Shown here in pieces: positions 27,003 to 35,333 of a stretch of DNA of 64,000 nucleotides. The position numbers and the translations under genes were made by a program. Positions within the stretch are counted from its first letter, which is position 1, and every line of letters starts with the position of its first letter. This DNA is from CAZCDS01 sp964497585 (GTDB lineage: Bacteria > Desulfobacterota > Desulfomonilia > Desulfomonilales > Desulfomonilaceae). The stretch is taken from NCBI GenBank assembly GCA_964497585.1, contig CAZCDS010000024.1:26474-90473 (forward strand). The letters run 5' to 3'. The notes under the pieces are model-generated. The model was not told the DNA's origin, did not search any database, and saw only the letters and a program-made list of their open reading frames with translations.

Positions 27003-27836
27003 ATGTTCTTCGGAAAACTAAGGGAAAAGGAGCTGAGGACGATCTTGCGGGCCGACGGTCACGGCAAGAGGTCGTTCCTCGTCGGCACGGCCCATTTCTT
27101 TCCGTACAGCTTCCGAGAGTCTTTCGTACGGCTTTTCCGTGATGCCGAAACCGTTCTCTTTGAAGGTCCCCTTGATGAAGAGAATATGGCAGCAGTGGTG
27201 CGCGCGGGATCGGGGGAATCCGACTCGCCCCATCTCTTCGACGCGCTGGACAGAGCTACGATTGCCAGAATAACCGATGCCATAGCACCGGTATGTAAGG
27301 ACAGGCAGGCGCTGCTCCTCTTTGATATTCTGTCTCCCCGGGTGGAGAATCCTGCCTACGCCATGGTGAAGGGAATGCGTCCGTGGCTGGCCTTTTTCAC
27401 CTTATTCTCCAGGTTCCTGCAGAAGAAAGGGTGGAAGCACTCCGTTGATATGGAGGCCTACCGGATTGCCACAGAAATGGGCAAGCACATTGTTTTCCTC
27501 GAGTCAATAGAAGAACAGATCGCGGTGCTCGAGTCGTTGGACCACGACCGGATCATCGATTTCCTGAGGCGGATCGAGCATTGGGACCGGTACACCGACC
27601 GGTACGCGGACTGGTACCTGGCCGGAGATCTTGAGAAGATCAAGTCCAATCCGTTTGGATTTCCTACTCGTCACCCTTTGGTGATTGACCACCGCGATGA
27701 GACGCTCTGGGAAAGGCTACGACCCTTCGTGGAGCAGGGAGGGGCGGTTGCCTGCCTCGGCGCTCCTCACCTGGTCGGGGTCACCGAAATGCTGCGCAAA
27801 ATGGGCTACATGGTGGAGCCGTATCGGGCAAGGTGA
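27003..27836 (+). CDS. TraB/GumN-family protein
   Basis: A 277-residue protein with the TraB/GumN landmarks: FLVGTAHFFP near residue 25, LFEGPLDEENM, a central DMEAYRIATEMGKHIVFLESIEEQ, and a C-terminal GAPHLVGVTEMLRKMGYMV. Invariant family Glu and His residues (GTAH, LFEG, GAPH) are present. The family contains erythromycin-esterase-like metalloenzymes and pheromone-shutdown proteins; for most bacterial members the reaction is unknown. No signal peptide is present, so it is probably cytoplasmic. It sits just downstream of GNAT-like copy B. Confidence 0.78.
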   Translation: MFFGKLREKELRTILRADGHGKRSFLVGTAHFFPYSFRESFVRLFRDAETVLFEGPLDEENMAAVVRAGSGESDSPHLFDALDRATIARITDAIAPVCKDRQALLLFDILSPRVENPAYAMVKGMRPWLAFFTLFSRFLQKKGWKHSVDMEAYRIATEMGKHIVFLESIEEQIAVLESLDHDRIIDFLRRIEHWDRYTDRYADWYLAGDLEKIKSNPFGFPTRHPLVIDHRDETLWERLRPFVEQGGAVACLGAPHLVGVTEMLRKMGYMVEPYRAR

Positions 27837-28128
27837 AGACCTTGACACGAGAACCGGCGAGGAAGCAATTTTGGACTCGGAAAGAAATCAGGGCGACGGC
27901 TCCTCGACCGTGGAGCGTGTGGGTGAATCATAAGAGGCAACCGGGGAGGACGTTCTGCAAAGAACCCTCCTCGAACCCATCCCCGAAAATTCTACAGTGT
28001 CGGGCCGGTAGGTCGGTCGCCTTCGTGGAACACAGGCGGTGGCCGGCCACGCGTCCTGGTATTTGGGGACGCAATTCCGCGTTGGTCTCCGGGAGCGATT
28101 TCGTCAGGTTACCCCGTCCTAGCAGCCC

Positions 28129-28860
28129 CTAGTTCCCTCCTCTTCTATGCCGCAAATACTCGGGAGCAATATCCAGGAGGTATCGAATGTCAGCCGCCAG
28201 GCCTAGCAACCGTGTGAAAAGAGACGCCGGGGTCGGTTCGTGGCTCCACGAGAGTTCGGGGGGTTCCGTTTTCGGAGGGAGCGTCATTCCGTCCGGCACT
28301 GCGACCGACAAAAGCCGTCCGGATTCCGCGATACGCATGGCTTCCCAATATGCAACGTGGAACTCTTTCGCAGTCAATCTGAACCGATAGCCGCAAACCC
28401 GCCCTAGGAAGGCGTTCAATAGGTCCGAAAGACCCAGATGGCACCAGTCCCACAATCCGGACAGAATGTTGTAGGCGTACATCATTTCTCGAACGCTTTG
28501 CCGGATGCCCCAACAGAAGTGTCGCGCTATTCCCTCTTTCTCGAGCAGGGAGAAGACGTGTTCGCTCCTCTCCTCAGTGAACTCAGTGTCTACGAATGGT
28601 TCCAGAATGAGCCCCCATACGTCAACCCGTTCAACTACGGGAACGCCAACGTCAATAGCCCACTGCTCAAATTCCGTCTCCTCCGCGGCGGGCACAAAGA
28701 GAACCTCCCCCTTGACAGTGCGGATCTCTGGAGGAGCTGCAGAGGGGATCACTTCTCGAATGGAATCCGTATCAACAGATCCGTTGGGGTATACGGAAGC
28801 AGCGCTGTACGGGTACCTTCTAAAACGTACCTGTGAATGCTGGAGTTCGACCAGAGGCAC
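28129..28860 (-). CDS. conserved-looking hypothetical protein
   Basis: A 243-residue soluble protein that I do not recognise. The N-terminal third is beta-rich and contains VKGEVLFVPAAEETEFEQWAIDVG. The middle is helical with Trp/Cys/His (HFCWGIRQSVREMM and GLWDWCHLGLSDLL). The C-terminal third has a Leu-rich helix (LLGLAADIRYLLD). Its GTG start at 28860 overlaps the TAG of the upstream ankyrin gene by one base (TAGTG), strongly suggesting translational coupling and a shared job with that protein. No signal peptide is visible. Confidence 0.6.
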   Translation of the reverse strand: MPLVELQHSQVRFRRYPYSAASVYPNGSVDTDSIREVIPSAAPPEIRTVKGEVLFVPAAEETEFEQWAIDVGVPVVERVDVWGLILEPFVDTEFTEERSEHVFSLLEKEGIARHFCWGIRQSVREMMYAYNILSGLWDWCHLGLSDLLNAFLGRVCGYRFRLTAKEFHVAYWEAMRIAESGRLLSVAVPDGMTLPPKTEPPELSWSHEPTPASLFTRLLGLAADIRYLLDIAPEYLRHRRGGN

Positions 28861-30770
28861 TACTGTTCTCCGCGTGGCGTGGAATGTGGCTTCGCTCCAT
28901 GGGCCTTGAGCATCTGTACGATCTTCTTGTGCTTACACTTTTCGGCCTCTTTCAGAGCAGTCGAGCCATAGGGTCCCTTGGCGGTGACATCCGCCCCTTT
29001 GGCCAGGAGAAGTTTTACGACCTCGGGGTTGCCTCCCCACGCAGCATCCGTCAGAGCGGTCCAGCCGGCCTTGTCTTTGGCGTTGACGTCAGCTCCTTTG
29101 TCCAGAAGCAGCTTCACCACGGCCGCGTGACCACGGATCGCAGCGCACATGAGAGCGGTCCTCCCATCCTCGTCCTTAGCATTCACATCCGCGCCGCGTT
29201 GGAGGAGTAGTTTCACAACCTTCAGCCGACCTTCGCCGGCAGCCTTTCTCAACGCCGTCCGCCCGTCCCTGTCCTTTGCATTGACGTCAAGGCTATTGTC
29301 GAGAAGCATTCTCATCGTATCGGATGCATCTCGTTCGACGGTTTTTGTCGAAGCACCCGAGCCATGCTCCTTCTTGGGTTCGGCGCCAACTTTCCCCTGC
29401 GAGCGGCGCGGGGTTTCGCCCCTTTTGCAAATGTCTGATGAACCTCTGCACCTCCAGGAGGCGCCTTCATGATGCAGTCGTGCAATTACCTCGTGATCGT
29501 CTACTACCTCCACCGTCGAGTGGTCAGACCACCGGTAGCCAAGGAAGCAGAAGCCCTCCACCACCCACTCCTGGACCGTGCCTGTGCGCGACAACGTGCG
29601 TATCTGCGTGTCACAAGGAAACTCGCCGGGGTATCCGACCGCAAGGAAGCGGGTCTCGTCCGGAGAAAACACTGAATATCCCTCAATGATCTCAACTGCT
29701 CCAGTGTCCCGGTTGACAAACCTTGTTCCGTAGCCTTCGTAGTATGCCTCGTCAATCACGTACCAAGGCGCGATATAGCGATTGTAAGAGTAACTGACTG
29801 GGTATCCGCTCCCTTGGTAGGAGGCAGTGTTCAGCGCGGAGACTACCGTCCCGTCTTTCAATCGGAAGAACAGTTCGGCGCCTCGGCGTGCCGCCTTGTC
29901 AGCAACTCTGGCAATCTTTAGAGCCTCTGACGTCTTGGCGCCATAGGCTCTGAGGAGGGTCTCGAGTTGCTTGTTGCCTTGCTCCTTAGCAAGATCTAAT
30001 GCCCCTGCCTTCGCGTCAACGTCAGCACCCTTTTCCAAAAGCAGCTTCACGACTTCCAGGTTGCCGCTCTGGGAAGCAGCCATGAGGGGTGTCCCGCCGC
30101 TCTTGTCTCTGGCGTTAACATCCGCGCCGTCCCCGAGAAGACGCTTGACTTCTTCAACATCGCCCAGAGCGGCTGCAGCCGCTAACGTCATTTTGGAGCC
30201 CCGCTCTTTGAGAAGCCTCACTGCGTGCATACCCCCCTCGGTGGCAGCCCACCGCAGTGCCGTCCAGCCGGACTCATCCTTTGCCTGGATATCAGCGCCG
30301 CTGTTGAGCAGGAATTCTACCATTCCCAGATGGCCCCGCCGGGCAGCGATCATCAGAGCCGTCAAACCACCCTTGTCCTTTGCATTCACATTCGCTCCGT
30401 TTTCCAGTAGCAGTCTCACGACCTCGAGGGCATCCCTTCGGGCAGCGATCATCAAGGCTGGCTCACCGCCGCCGGTCCTTGCATTCACGTCAGCACCCTT
30501 CTCCAGAAGCAGTTTGACCACTCCAAGACCGCCCGACTCGACGCCCCTCATCAGAGCCGTCCACCCGAACTCATCCTTTGCATTGATGTCCGGCCCTTCC
30601 TGCAACAGTCGCGTGACCTCCTCAACGTCGTCGTTGGCGGCGGCTTCTATCAACTGCTGATTCTTGTCCTTTGCGTCTGCCAGAGCAAGGGACACCATCA
30701 GCATGAGGGCGAGTCCGATTCGTGGCAAGATTCTCACGACCCCGAGAAGTGGAGTGGGCTCTGTGGACAT
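28860..30770 (-). CDS. secreted ankyrin-repeat protein with an inserted beta-rich domain
   Basis: A 636-residue protein beginning with a signal peptide (residues 1-33: basic, LALMLMVSLALADA). About seven ankyrin repeats follow (pattern GWTALMRGVESGGLGVVKLLLEKGADVNA), to residue about 275. A non-ankyrin insert of roughly 190 residues is rich in Tyr, Gly and Trp, then four more ankyrin repeats run to the C-terminus. The periplasmic ankyrin protein likely mediates protein binding. GGAGGAG lies before the ATG at 30770. It is coupled to the hypothetical gene at 28129-28860. Confidence 0.88.
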   Translation of the reverse strand: MSTEPTPLLGVVRILPRIGLALMLMVSLALADAKDKNQQLIEAAANDDVEEVTRLLQEGPDINAKDEFGWTALMRGVESGGLGVVKLLLEKGADVNARTGGGEPALMIAARRDALEVVRLLLENGANVNAKDKGGLTALMIAARRGHLGMVEFLLNSGADIQAKDESGWTALRWAATEGGMHAVRLLKERGSKMTLAAAAALGDVEEVKRLLGDGADVNARDKSGGTPLMAASQSGNLEVVKLLLEKGADVDAKAGALDLAKEQGNKQLETLLRAYGAKTSEALKIARVADKAARRGAELFFRLKDGTVVSALNTASYQGSGYPVSYSYNRYIAPWYVIDEAYYEGYGTRFVNRDTGAVEIIEGYSVFSPDETRFLAVGYPGEFPCDTQIRTLSRTGTVQEWVVEGFCFLGYRWSDHSTVEVVDDHEVIARLHHEGASWRCRGSSDICKRGETPRRSQGKVGAEPKKEHGSGASTKTVERDASDTMRMLLDNSLDVNAKDRDGRTALRKAAGEGRLKVVKLLLQRGADVNAKDEDGRTALMCAAIRGHAAVVKLLLDKGADVNAKDKAGWTALTDAAWGGNPEVVKLLLAKGADVTAKGPYGSTALKEAEKCKHKKIVQMLKAHGAKPHSTPRGEQ

Positions 30771-30862
30771 GAAATCTCCTCCTCCCTCTTCGCGAATCGT
30801 CAGGGCTTTGCCGTGCTGCGAATCTCCCGACCGTGACGTGGCACTGGGGAGCCTGAGTGAAC

Positions 30863-31909
30863 CTATCCCGGCACAACCGGCGATCCGTCGAAGGGCTCGC
30901 CTCCCTCTTCGAGAATGGCGTCGGAGGGGTCGGCGTGTACCGCATCAGCCGGGTAGGGGGAGCGAAGGAGCCATCCCGTCTCGGTCCTCACCGCCCGGTT
31001 CCTCAGCGTCAAGAGACGCCTTCCGATAAGGCGGGTGGGTCTGTACTTCTTGTTCACGCGCCAGCAGGAGACTGCGACTACGGCCTCGACATCCTTTTCC
31101 ACGGCTTCACCGGCCGGACTTTCCTCTACCCTGACCACCTCGACGCTGCAATAGGCCGGTCGTTCCGTGATCATCCCTTCGCATTCCTCGCGAATATCGT
31201 TCCAGCGCTCTTCGATGAGCTTTTCCGGCCGCTTCCCGAGTCGGACCACGGTCGCAGGATGGAGCAATTGGAGCAACTGGTCGGGATTGATGTCGGCTCT
31301 GAGTGCGGTCTCGTAATAGCGTTTCGTCACTTCCACGGGAGTGCGAAACTCGGTCCTGACAAAGGCATGCTCGAAGCACTCCTTTGCCGCGGTCAGTCCT
31401 ATTGCCAATCCGGCGAGCGCGACGGCGGAGAGGAATATGACGAATCCTGTGTGGAAAGCCTCACTAGTCCGGCTCAGCGAGACCAGCACAAAGAAACAGA
31501 GAGCCACGATGCCGGTCGCAAAGATTCCTCCCGCGAACCACAGCTTCCTTCTGACAGACGAGTGCCGTCTGATCCGCGCGTATTCCCTCTGAGCGGTCAA
31601 CTCCTCGGACCCGTGCTCACCGGGCCCAACCGAGCCGTTATCGGTCTGGAAGATTGATCGGCCGGTCTGTGCCTGCTCACACTCTAATTCGCGAATCAGC
31701 GCGGGCGTGATCTTCTGTGCGCGGGGAATGACCCTGGCGCTGAGACCTCCGCATTCCGGACAATGAGGGTAGGGTTGATGTGCCCAGCACGAAGCGTGGA
31801 AGAACTGTCTACAGGAGTAGCAGTAGTACGTGGGACCCTTGCCCGAACGAATACTCACGGAACATTTCCCGCACAGCAGATCGTCCATTCCTCTGTTGGC
31901 TGGGCTCAT
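30863..31909 (-). CDS. membrane protein with RING-like zinc finger and NTF2-like tail
   Basis: A protein of about 348 residues. The N-terminus has a RING/B-box-like Cys/His cluster, CGKC...CYSCRQFFHASCW...HCPECG, within residues 13-55. Two hydrophobic helices (FAGGIFATGIVALCFFVLV and FVIFLSAVALAGLAIGLTA) occupy about residues 120-180. The C-terminal region (VTKRYYETALRADINPDQLLQLL onward) resembles an NTF2-like or DUF4878-type domain. I chose the ATG at 31909 (MSPANRG) over 31930. The zinc finger would be cytoplasmic or periplasmic depending on topology. The ankyrin gene lies about 90 bases downstream on the same strand. Function unknown. Confidence 0.7.
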   Translation of the reverse strand: MSPANRGMDDLLCGKCSVSIRSGKGPTYYCYSCRQFFHASCWAHQPYPHCPECGGLSARVIPRAQKITPALIRELECEQAQTGRSIFQTDNGSVGPGEHGSEELTAQREYARIRRHSSVRRKLWFAGGIFATGIVALCFFVLVSLSRTSEAFHTGFVIFLSAVALAGLAIGLTAAKECFEHAFVRTEFRTPVEVTKRYYETALRADINPDQLLQLLHPATVVRLGKRPEKLIEERWNDIREECEGMITERPAYCSVEVVRVEESPAGEAVEKDVEAVVAVSCWRVNKKYRPTRLIGRRLLTLRNRAVRTETGWLLRSPYPADAVHADPSDAILEEGGEPFDGSPVVPG

Positions 31910-32294
31910 GTCACGCCCTCGGGCGGGCATCTCCGGGTGGGTCCGGGAACAGGGGGGCTACGACCCACGACGCCGGGCACCCGGTCTTGTCAGGACACCG
32001 CGAGTGACACGGGCAGGAACGGTCAACTCGGCATCTTGGTCGCAACGCTTCTTTCCGGAGTCTCTCGACGATAGTGGTTCGGGACTGCTCTGTCAAGGAA
32101 CCATTCAACGATTGCCCCTCTCACCATTGCAAACAAGGGGACCTTGTGCAATAGTCTGGGCACTTCTTCCGTCACTGCTTGCGTGACGCAGTTGATTTCG
32201 ATGGAGGGGCCGGGAGCGTGACGCCAATGGGTAATCATAACGAGCTATTGCGTGTTAGCTCTACTCAGCATAAAATAAAGCAAGGAGACAGGCG
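31910..32294. other. intergenic stretch, AT-richer toward its right end
   Basis: No gene is supported. From about 32220 the composition becomes visibly AT-richer than the surroundings and runs into the inverted-repeat-bounded segment carrying the small membrane-protein gene. Confidence 0.4.
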
Positions 32295-32504
32295 ATGAAA
32301 GTAGCCATAACGAAGAGGACCGGATTTATCTTGCTTGCAGCTTGGCTTATCATAACCGGTGTCATGCAAGCGCTTTCTGTCGGCAACCCAACGATCACTG
32401 TTCTTCTAGGGATACTTGCCATCGTGGCCGGTGTCTTTATCCTCCTAGAGAAGTGACAACCCGTTTCCTCGAAAACGTTCCGTACACTCATGTGCTGAGT
32501 AGAG
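32259..32504. repeat. 12-bp inverted repeat bracketing a small membrane-protein gene
   Basis: CTCTACTCAGCA at 32259-32270 and its exact reverse complement TGCTGAGTAGAG at 32493-32504 flank the gene at 32295-32456. The enclosed segment is AT-richer than neighbouring genes. No transposase is present. The repeat could be the ends of a small mobile cassette or a long-range transcript stem. Confidence 0.5.
32295..32456 (+). CDS. 53-residue two-helix membrane protein
   Basis: The ATG at 32295 is preceded by AAGGAG at eight bases, followed by 53 codons and a TGA. The N-terminus is basic (MKVAITKRTG). Two hydrophobic segments (FILLAAWLIITGVM and TVLLGILAIVAGVFILL) are separated by a polar turn (SVGNPT). 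This FILLAxWLIxTG...GILAIxAGVxILL style is widespread among short bacterial integral membrane proteins of unknown function. It is too short for a standard ORF cutoff and is easily missed. It lies between perfect 12-bp inverted repeats. Confidence 0.75.
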   Translation: MKVAITKRTGFILLAAWLIITGVMQALSVGNPTITVLLGILAIVAGVFILLEK

Positions 32505-32566
32505 TCGACAGGCAATCATAGGATGTCCCTTCCAAGACTCATTCATTGCATAGGAGCTGCTGGCCG

Positions 32567-33760
32567 TCACTCAGTGCCTTGAGCCACTTTCAAGACAAGA
32601 TCCGCAGCGTACCGCGGTCCGCCTTGCCGGAGGATCTTCCGGCCGTAGGTTTCCGCGGCCAATTGGAAGGAATGCGATTCCAGTCTGCGGGTGCCTTCGA
32701 GCACCCGTTCGGGGGTAAAATCTTCGACAGGGAGGTGGATTCCCGCGCCGATCTTGTCTACTGCCCGGGCGTTGAAATCGCGCTCGAAGTCCTTTCCCGG
32801 AATGATGAGGCTGGGAACCTTGTGAATGAGAGCTGCCATTGCCGTATTCTGTCCTCCGTGGAAGATCGCGGCCCGGGAGCATTTGAGGATGGAACGGCCG
32901 GGCACGAATCGAAGCCATGTGGTGTTTGGGGTGTCCTGGGGAAGTTCGGGCAGTTCGGGATGGTCTCCCACCGCGACAACCGCGTGGAACTCCGTGCCAT
33001 CGAAGGCCGCGGGAATCACTCGAGTGTAATGGCGCGGTCCGATCTCTCCGGTACTAAAATAGACGAACACGATATTGCGGCCCAGCGTGGCCTCGATCAG
33101 TCCCTCCGGGAGAGGAGCCAGTTCCCTCCGATCGAACAGAAGATATCCGACGTAATGAAGATCGGGTACATCTTCGAGTAGGGGTTCCAACTCGAGGATC
33201 GTCGGCGCGGCCTTGACGTCGGACCGGGTAAAAAAAAGCTCCGATACGTCCGCAATCGGATCCTGTCCGTGCTCACTCAGAACGCGGTTGAACCCGGCGA
33301 TCGCTCCATCGTGATTCAGCGACCTCTCTCCCGGATACAACGGTGATCGGAATCGCGGGTCCGCGGGACTGCACGCGGTAGAGACCAGAGGAAGGCCTGT
33401 GTCGGCAGCGGTTATGGGAGCAGTGAGCTTGAACTCGCTGAACAGCACATCAGGGGCGAAGCGGTCCACAGCGCCTCGTTCCGCGTCCAGAGCCCTCCTT
33501 ATATACGCTTCGTCGCTCAGATTCAGGAAGACAGCAACATCGGCAAGGTCGTGCATGGGATGGTGACGCCCGGGGGGGGCCGGGATCATCCCTTTCATTG
33601 CAGGATAGCCTGCGTCGGAAACGAACTTGGCCCCTTCTCCGTTCGTCAGGAAGAAGGCTTCGTGGCCGAATTTGCGCAGATGATCCGCTACCGCGAGACA
33701 GCGGGTGATCGTCCCGATTGCCGGTCCCCCGGTGATGAGAGGCAGAAAGAGAACGCGCAT
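32567..33760 (-). CDS. GT1-family (UGT/MGT-like) glycosyltransferase
   Basis: A 397-residue GT-B protein. The N-terminus MRVLFLPLITGGPAIGTITRCLAVAD is the acceptor-domain Gly-rich loop. The donor-domain motif HGGQNTAMAALIHKVPSLIIPGKDFERDFNARAVDKIGAGI (about 315-355) is the UDP-sugar-binding block of the MGT/EryCIII-type family. The acceptor could be a lipid, carotenoid or secondary metabolite. It is monocistronic, with the permease gene on the same strand 128 bases upstream. Confidence 0.85.
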   Translation of the reverse strand: MRVLFLPLITGGPAIGTITRCLAVADHLRKFGHEAFFLTNGEGAKFVSDAGYPAMKGMIPAPPGRHHPMHDLADVAVFLNLSDEAYIRRALDAERGAVDRFAPDVLFSEFKLTAPITAADTGLPLVSTACSPADPRFRSPLYPGERSLNHDGAIAGFNRVLSEHGQDPIADVSELFFTRSDVKAAPTILELEPLLEDVPDLHYVGYLLFDRRELAPLPEGLIEATLGRNIVFVYFSTGEIGPRHYTRVIPAAFDGTEFHAVVAVGDHPELPELPQDTPNTTWLRFVPGRSILKCSRAAIFHGGQNTAMAALIHKVPSLIIPGKDFERDFNARAVDKIGAGIHLPVEDFTPERVLEGTRRLESHSFQLAAETYGRKILRQGGPRYAADLVLKVAQGTE

Positions 33761-33888
33761 GAGCGGACACTAGCCTGCACGGTTCCTGATCGCAACAAAA
33801 AATGTGAGCCTAAGGTTTTGGCGAGTTGTGTGTCTGCTGGCGGAAAATCGCGGAGGCCCCTTCCCGAAGGACCGGCTCAGTTGGCCTG

Positions 33889-35079
33889 TCACGTTGCGCC
33901 CGGTTCCGCCTCCTGATCGCAACAAGCCTGCCTGCAGCTCTTTACCTCGGGAGGCGCCGCTGTCGCGCCGGCATGTGCAGGCCCTTTCGACCGAAGCTTC
34001 TTCAGCCATGGGAGCGCCAGGGCCTTCAGACAGAGAGCGGCGAGGATCACCGCGGCGGACAGTTCCAGCCACGGTGGAAAGACCTCGGCAGCGGATGTCC
34101 CGGCAGCGGCTTTGGCGGAAACTCCGAGGCTCGCGTACAGAAGATCCGTGAGATATGCGAAGAGCAGCGTGCAGAAGACTATCGAAGTCAGATAGATGAG
34201 GAGCGTGCGTCTGCCGAACATGCCGCCCAACATGGTGATCGTCGCCACGTTCGTTGCGGGACCGGCAATAAGAAAAACAAGGGCCGCGCCCGGACTCAAG
34301 CCCTTCGTCACAAGCACAGCAGCAAGGGGGGTCGATAGAGTGGCACAGACATACATCGGCAGGCTTATCAGGAGCGCTCCCAGGTAGGCCGTTGCGCCCG
34401 AAGCCAGAGATCCTTCAAAAAGCGACTCGGGGACGAGATAGGAGATGGCTCCCGCGAGCAGCACGCCCAGAAGGAACCATTTCCCAAGATCGGCGAGCAG
34501 CTCATCAAAGGCAAAGGAGAGACCAGAAGAGAGTTTTTCCAGAAAGGTGTGATGCCGCGCGTGCTCGGCAGGATCACAGTCCACGCCGTCACAGCACCCA
34601 TCCACAAGGCAGGTCTTGTCGGGGGGGCTTTTGCAACTCTCCGCGTAAGAGCGGCCCGTGGCATTCTCGAGGATTCCCGCCACCATTCCCGTGACAAAGG
34701 CCACGACAGGCCTGAGAACCGTCATGATCGGGTCCAGGAGGGAATAGGTGAGAGCAATGGAATCCACACCGCTCTCAGGAGTTGATATGAGGAACGCTAC
34801 GGACGCACCGTTATTGGCGCCCTGCTTTTTCAAACCCGCAACCGCGGGAACGACGCCGCAGCTTCACAAGGGGATGGGAATGCCGAGCAGGGAAGCGTAA
34901 ATCACCGACCTGATCCGACCCCGGCGAAAATAATGCGCGACCGAACCCGGCTGAAGATAGACTCGAATGAGCCCTGCGATTCCGAATCCGAAGAGAAGAT
35001 AGATCGAAGCCTCTCTGAAAATATCCCAGGAGGCGGTCAAAATTCCACTCACGTAGCCCACGAGTACCTCACATTCCAC
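33889..35079 (-). CDS. SO_0444/DUF318-type Cu/Zn efflux permease, candidate selenoprotein
   Basis: Two minus-strand frames in the same register are separated only by a TGA at 34864-34866. Read through, they give a 396-residue permease of the DUF318/SO_0444 family. The N-terminal helix and YHFRRGRIRSVIYASLLGIPIPL-like stretch lead into [UGA]SCGVVPAVAGLKKQGANNGA, where relatives have CSCGVVP. The UGA therefore replaces a conserved Cys. A Cys/His-rich loop (CLVDGCCDGVDCDPAEHARHH) and a Cys-rich tail (CRQACCDQE) fit metal handling. A hairpin of CCCGC/GCGGG with loop GGUU lies 15 bases after the UGA (see separate entry). Start GTG 35079 or GTG 35061. Alternatively it is a nonsense-mutated pseudogene. 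Confidence 0.8.
34835..34848 (-). promoter_or_regulatory. SECIS-like hairpin downstream of the in-frame UGA
   Basis: On the minus strand, 15 bases follow the UGA, then CCCGC-GGUU-GCGGG (stem at 34844-34848 and 34835-34839, loop at 34840-34843). Bacterial SECIS elements typically place an apical loop with a G in its first two positions about 16-37 bases after the UGA. This hairpin satisfies those rules. Confidence 0.6.
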
Positions 35080-35108
35080 CCGGAGCAGAAAAAAACTCCG
35101 AAGATGTC

Positions 35109-35138
35109 ATAATATAGTTCTGCTCCAGGATTTGACAA
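35109..35138 (-). promoter_or_regulatory. sigma-70-like promoter for the permease gene
   Basis: On the minus strand, TTGTCA (35133-35138) is followed by an 18-base spacer and TATTAT (35109-35114); an alternative TATATT has a 16-base spacer. Both boxes are 5/6 to consensus. The predicted 5' leader to the GTG is about 25-45 bases. Confidence 0.5.
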
Positions 35139-35185
35139 GAGGAGCGCGCCCCTGATTCAGGGAGGCTTATAAACGACAGCCTGAA

Positions 35186-35214
35186 TTGACTTGCGTACGG
35201 CATTCCGGTAAGCT
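35186..35214 (+). promoter_or_regulatory. weak sigma-70-like promoter for the GT2-methyltransferase gene
   Basis: TTGACT (35186-35191), a 17-base spacer, and TAAGCT (35209-35214) lie about 120 bases before the preferred start at 35334. The -35 is good and the -10 is poor. Confidence 0.3.
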
Positions 35215-35333
35215 CGGAAAACCTCAAGAGCGCGTGGAAAGGGCAATCCCGGTCAAAGCCGGTCGGTGGGGATCTATTGTGCCTACCTGTCCGGGAGGTT
35301 GAGCACGGTATCGAACAGGAGCTGCCCCAGGGC

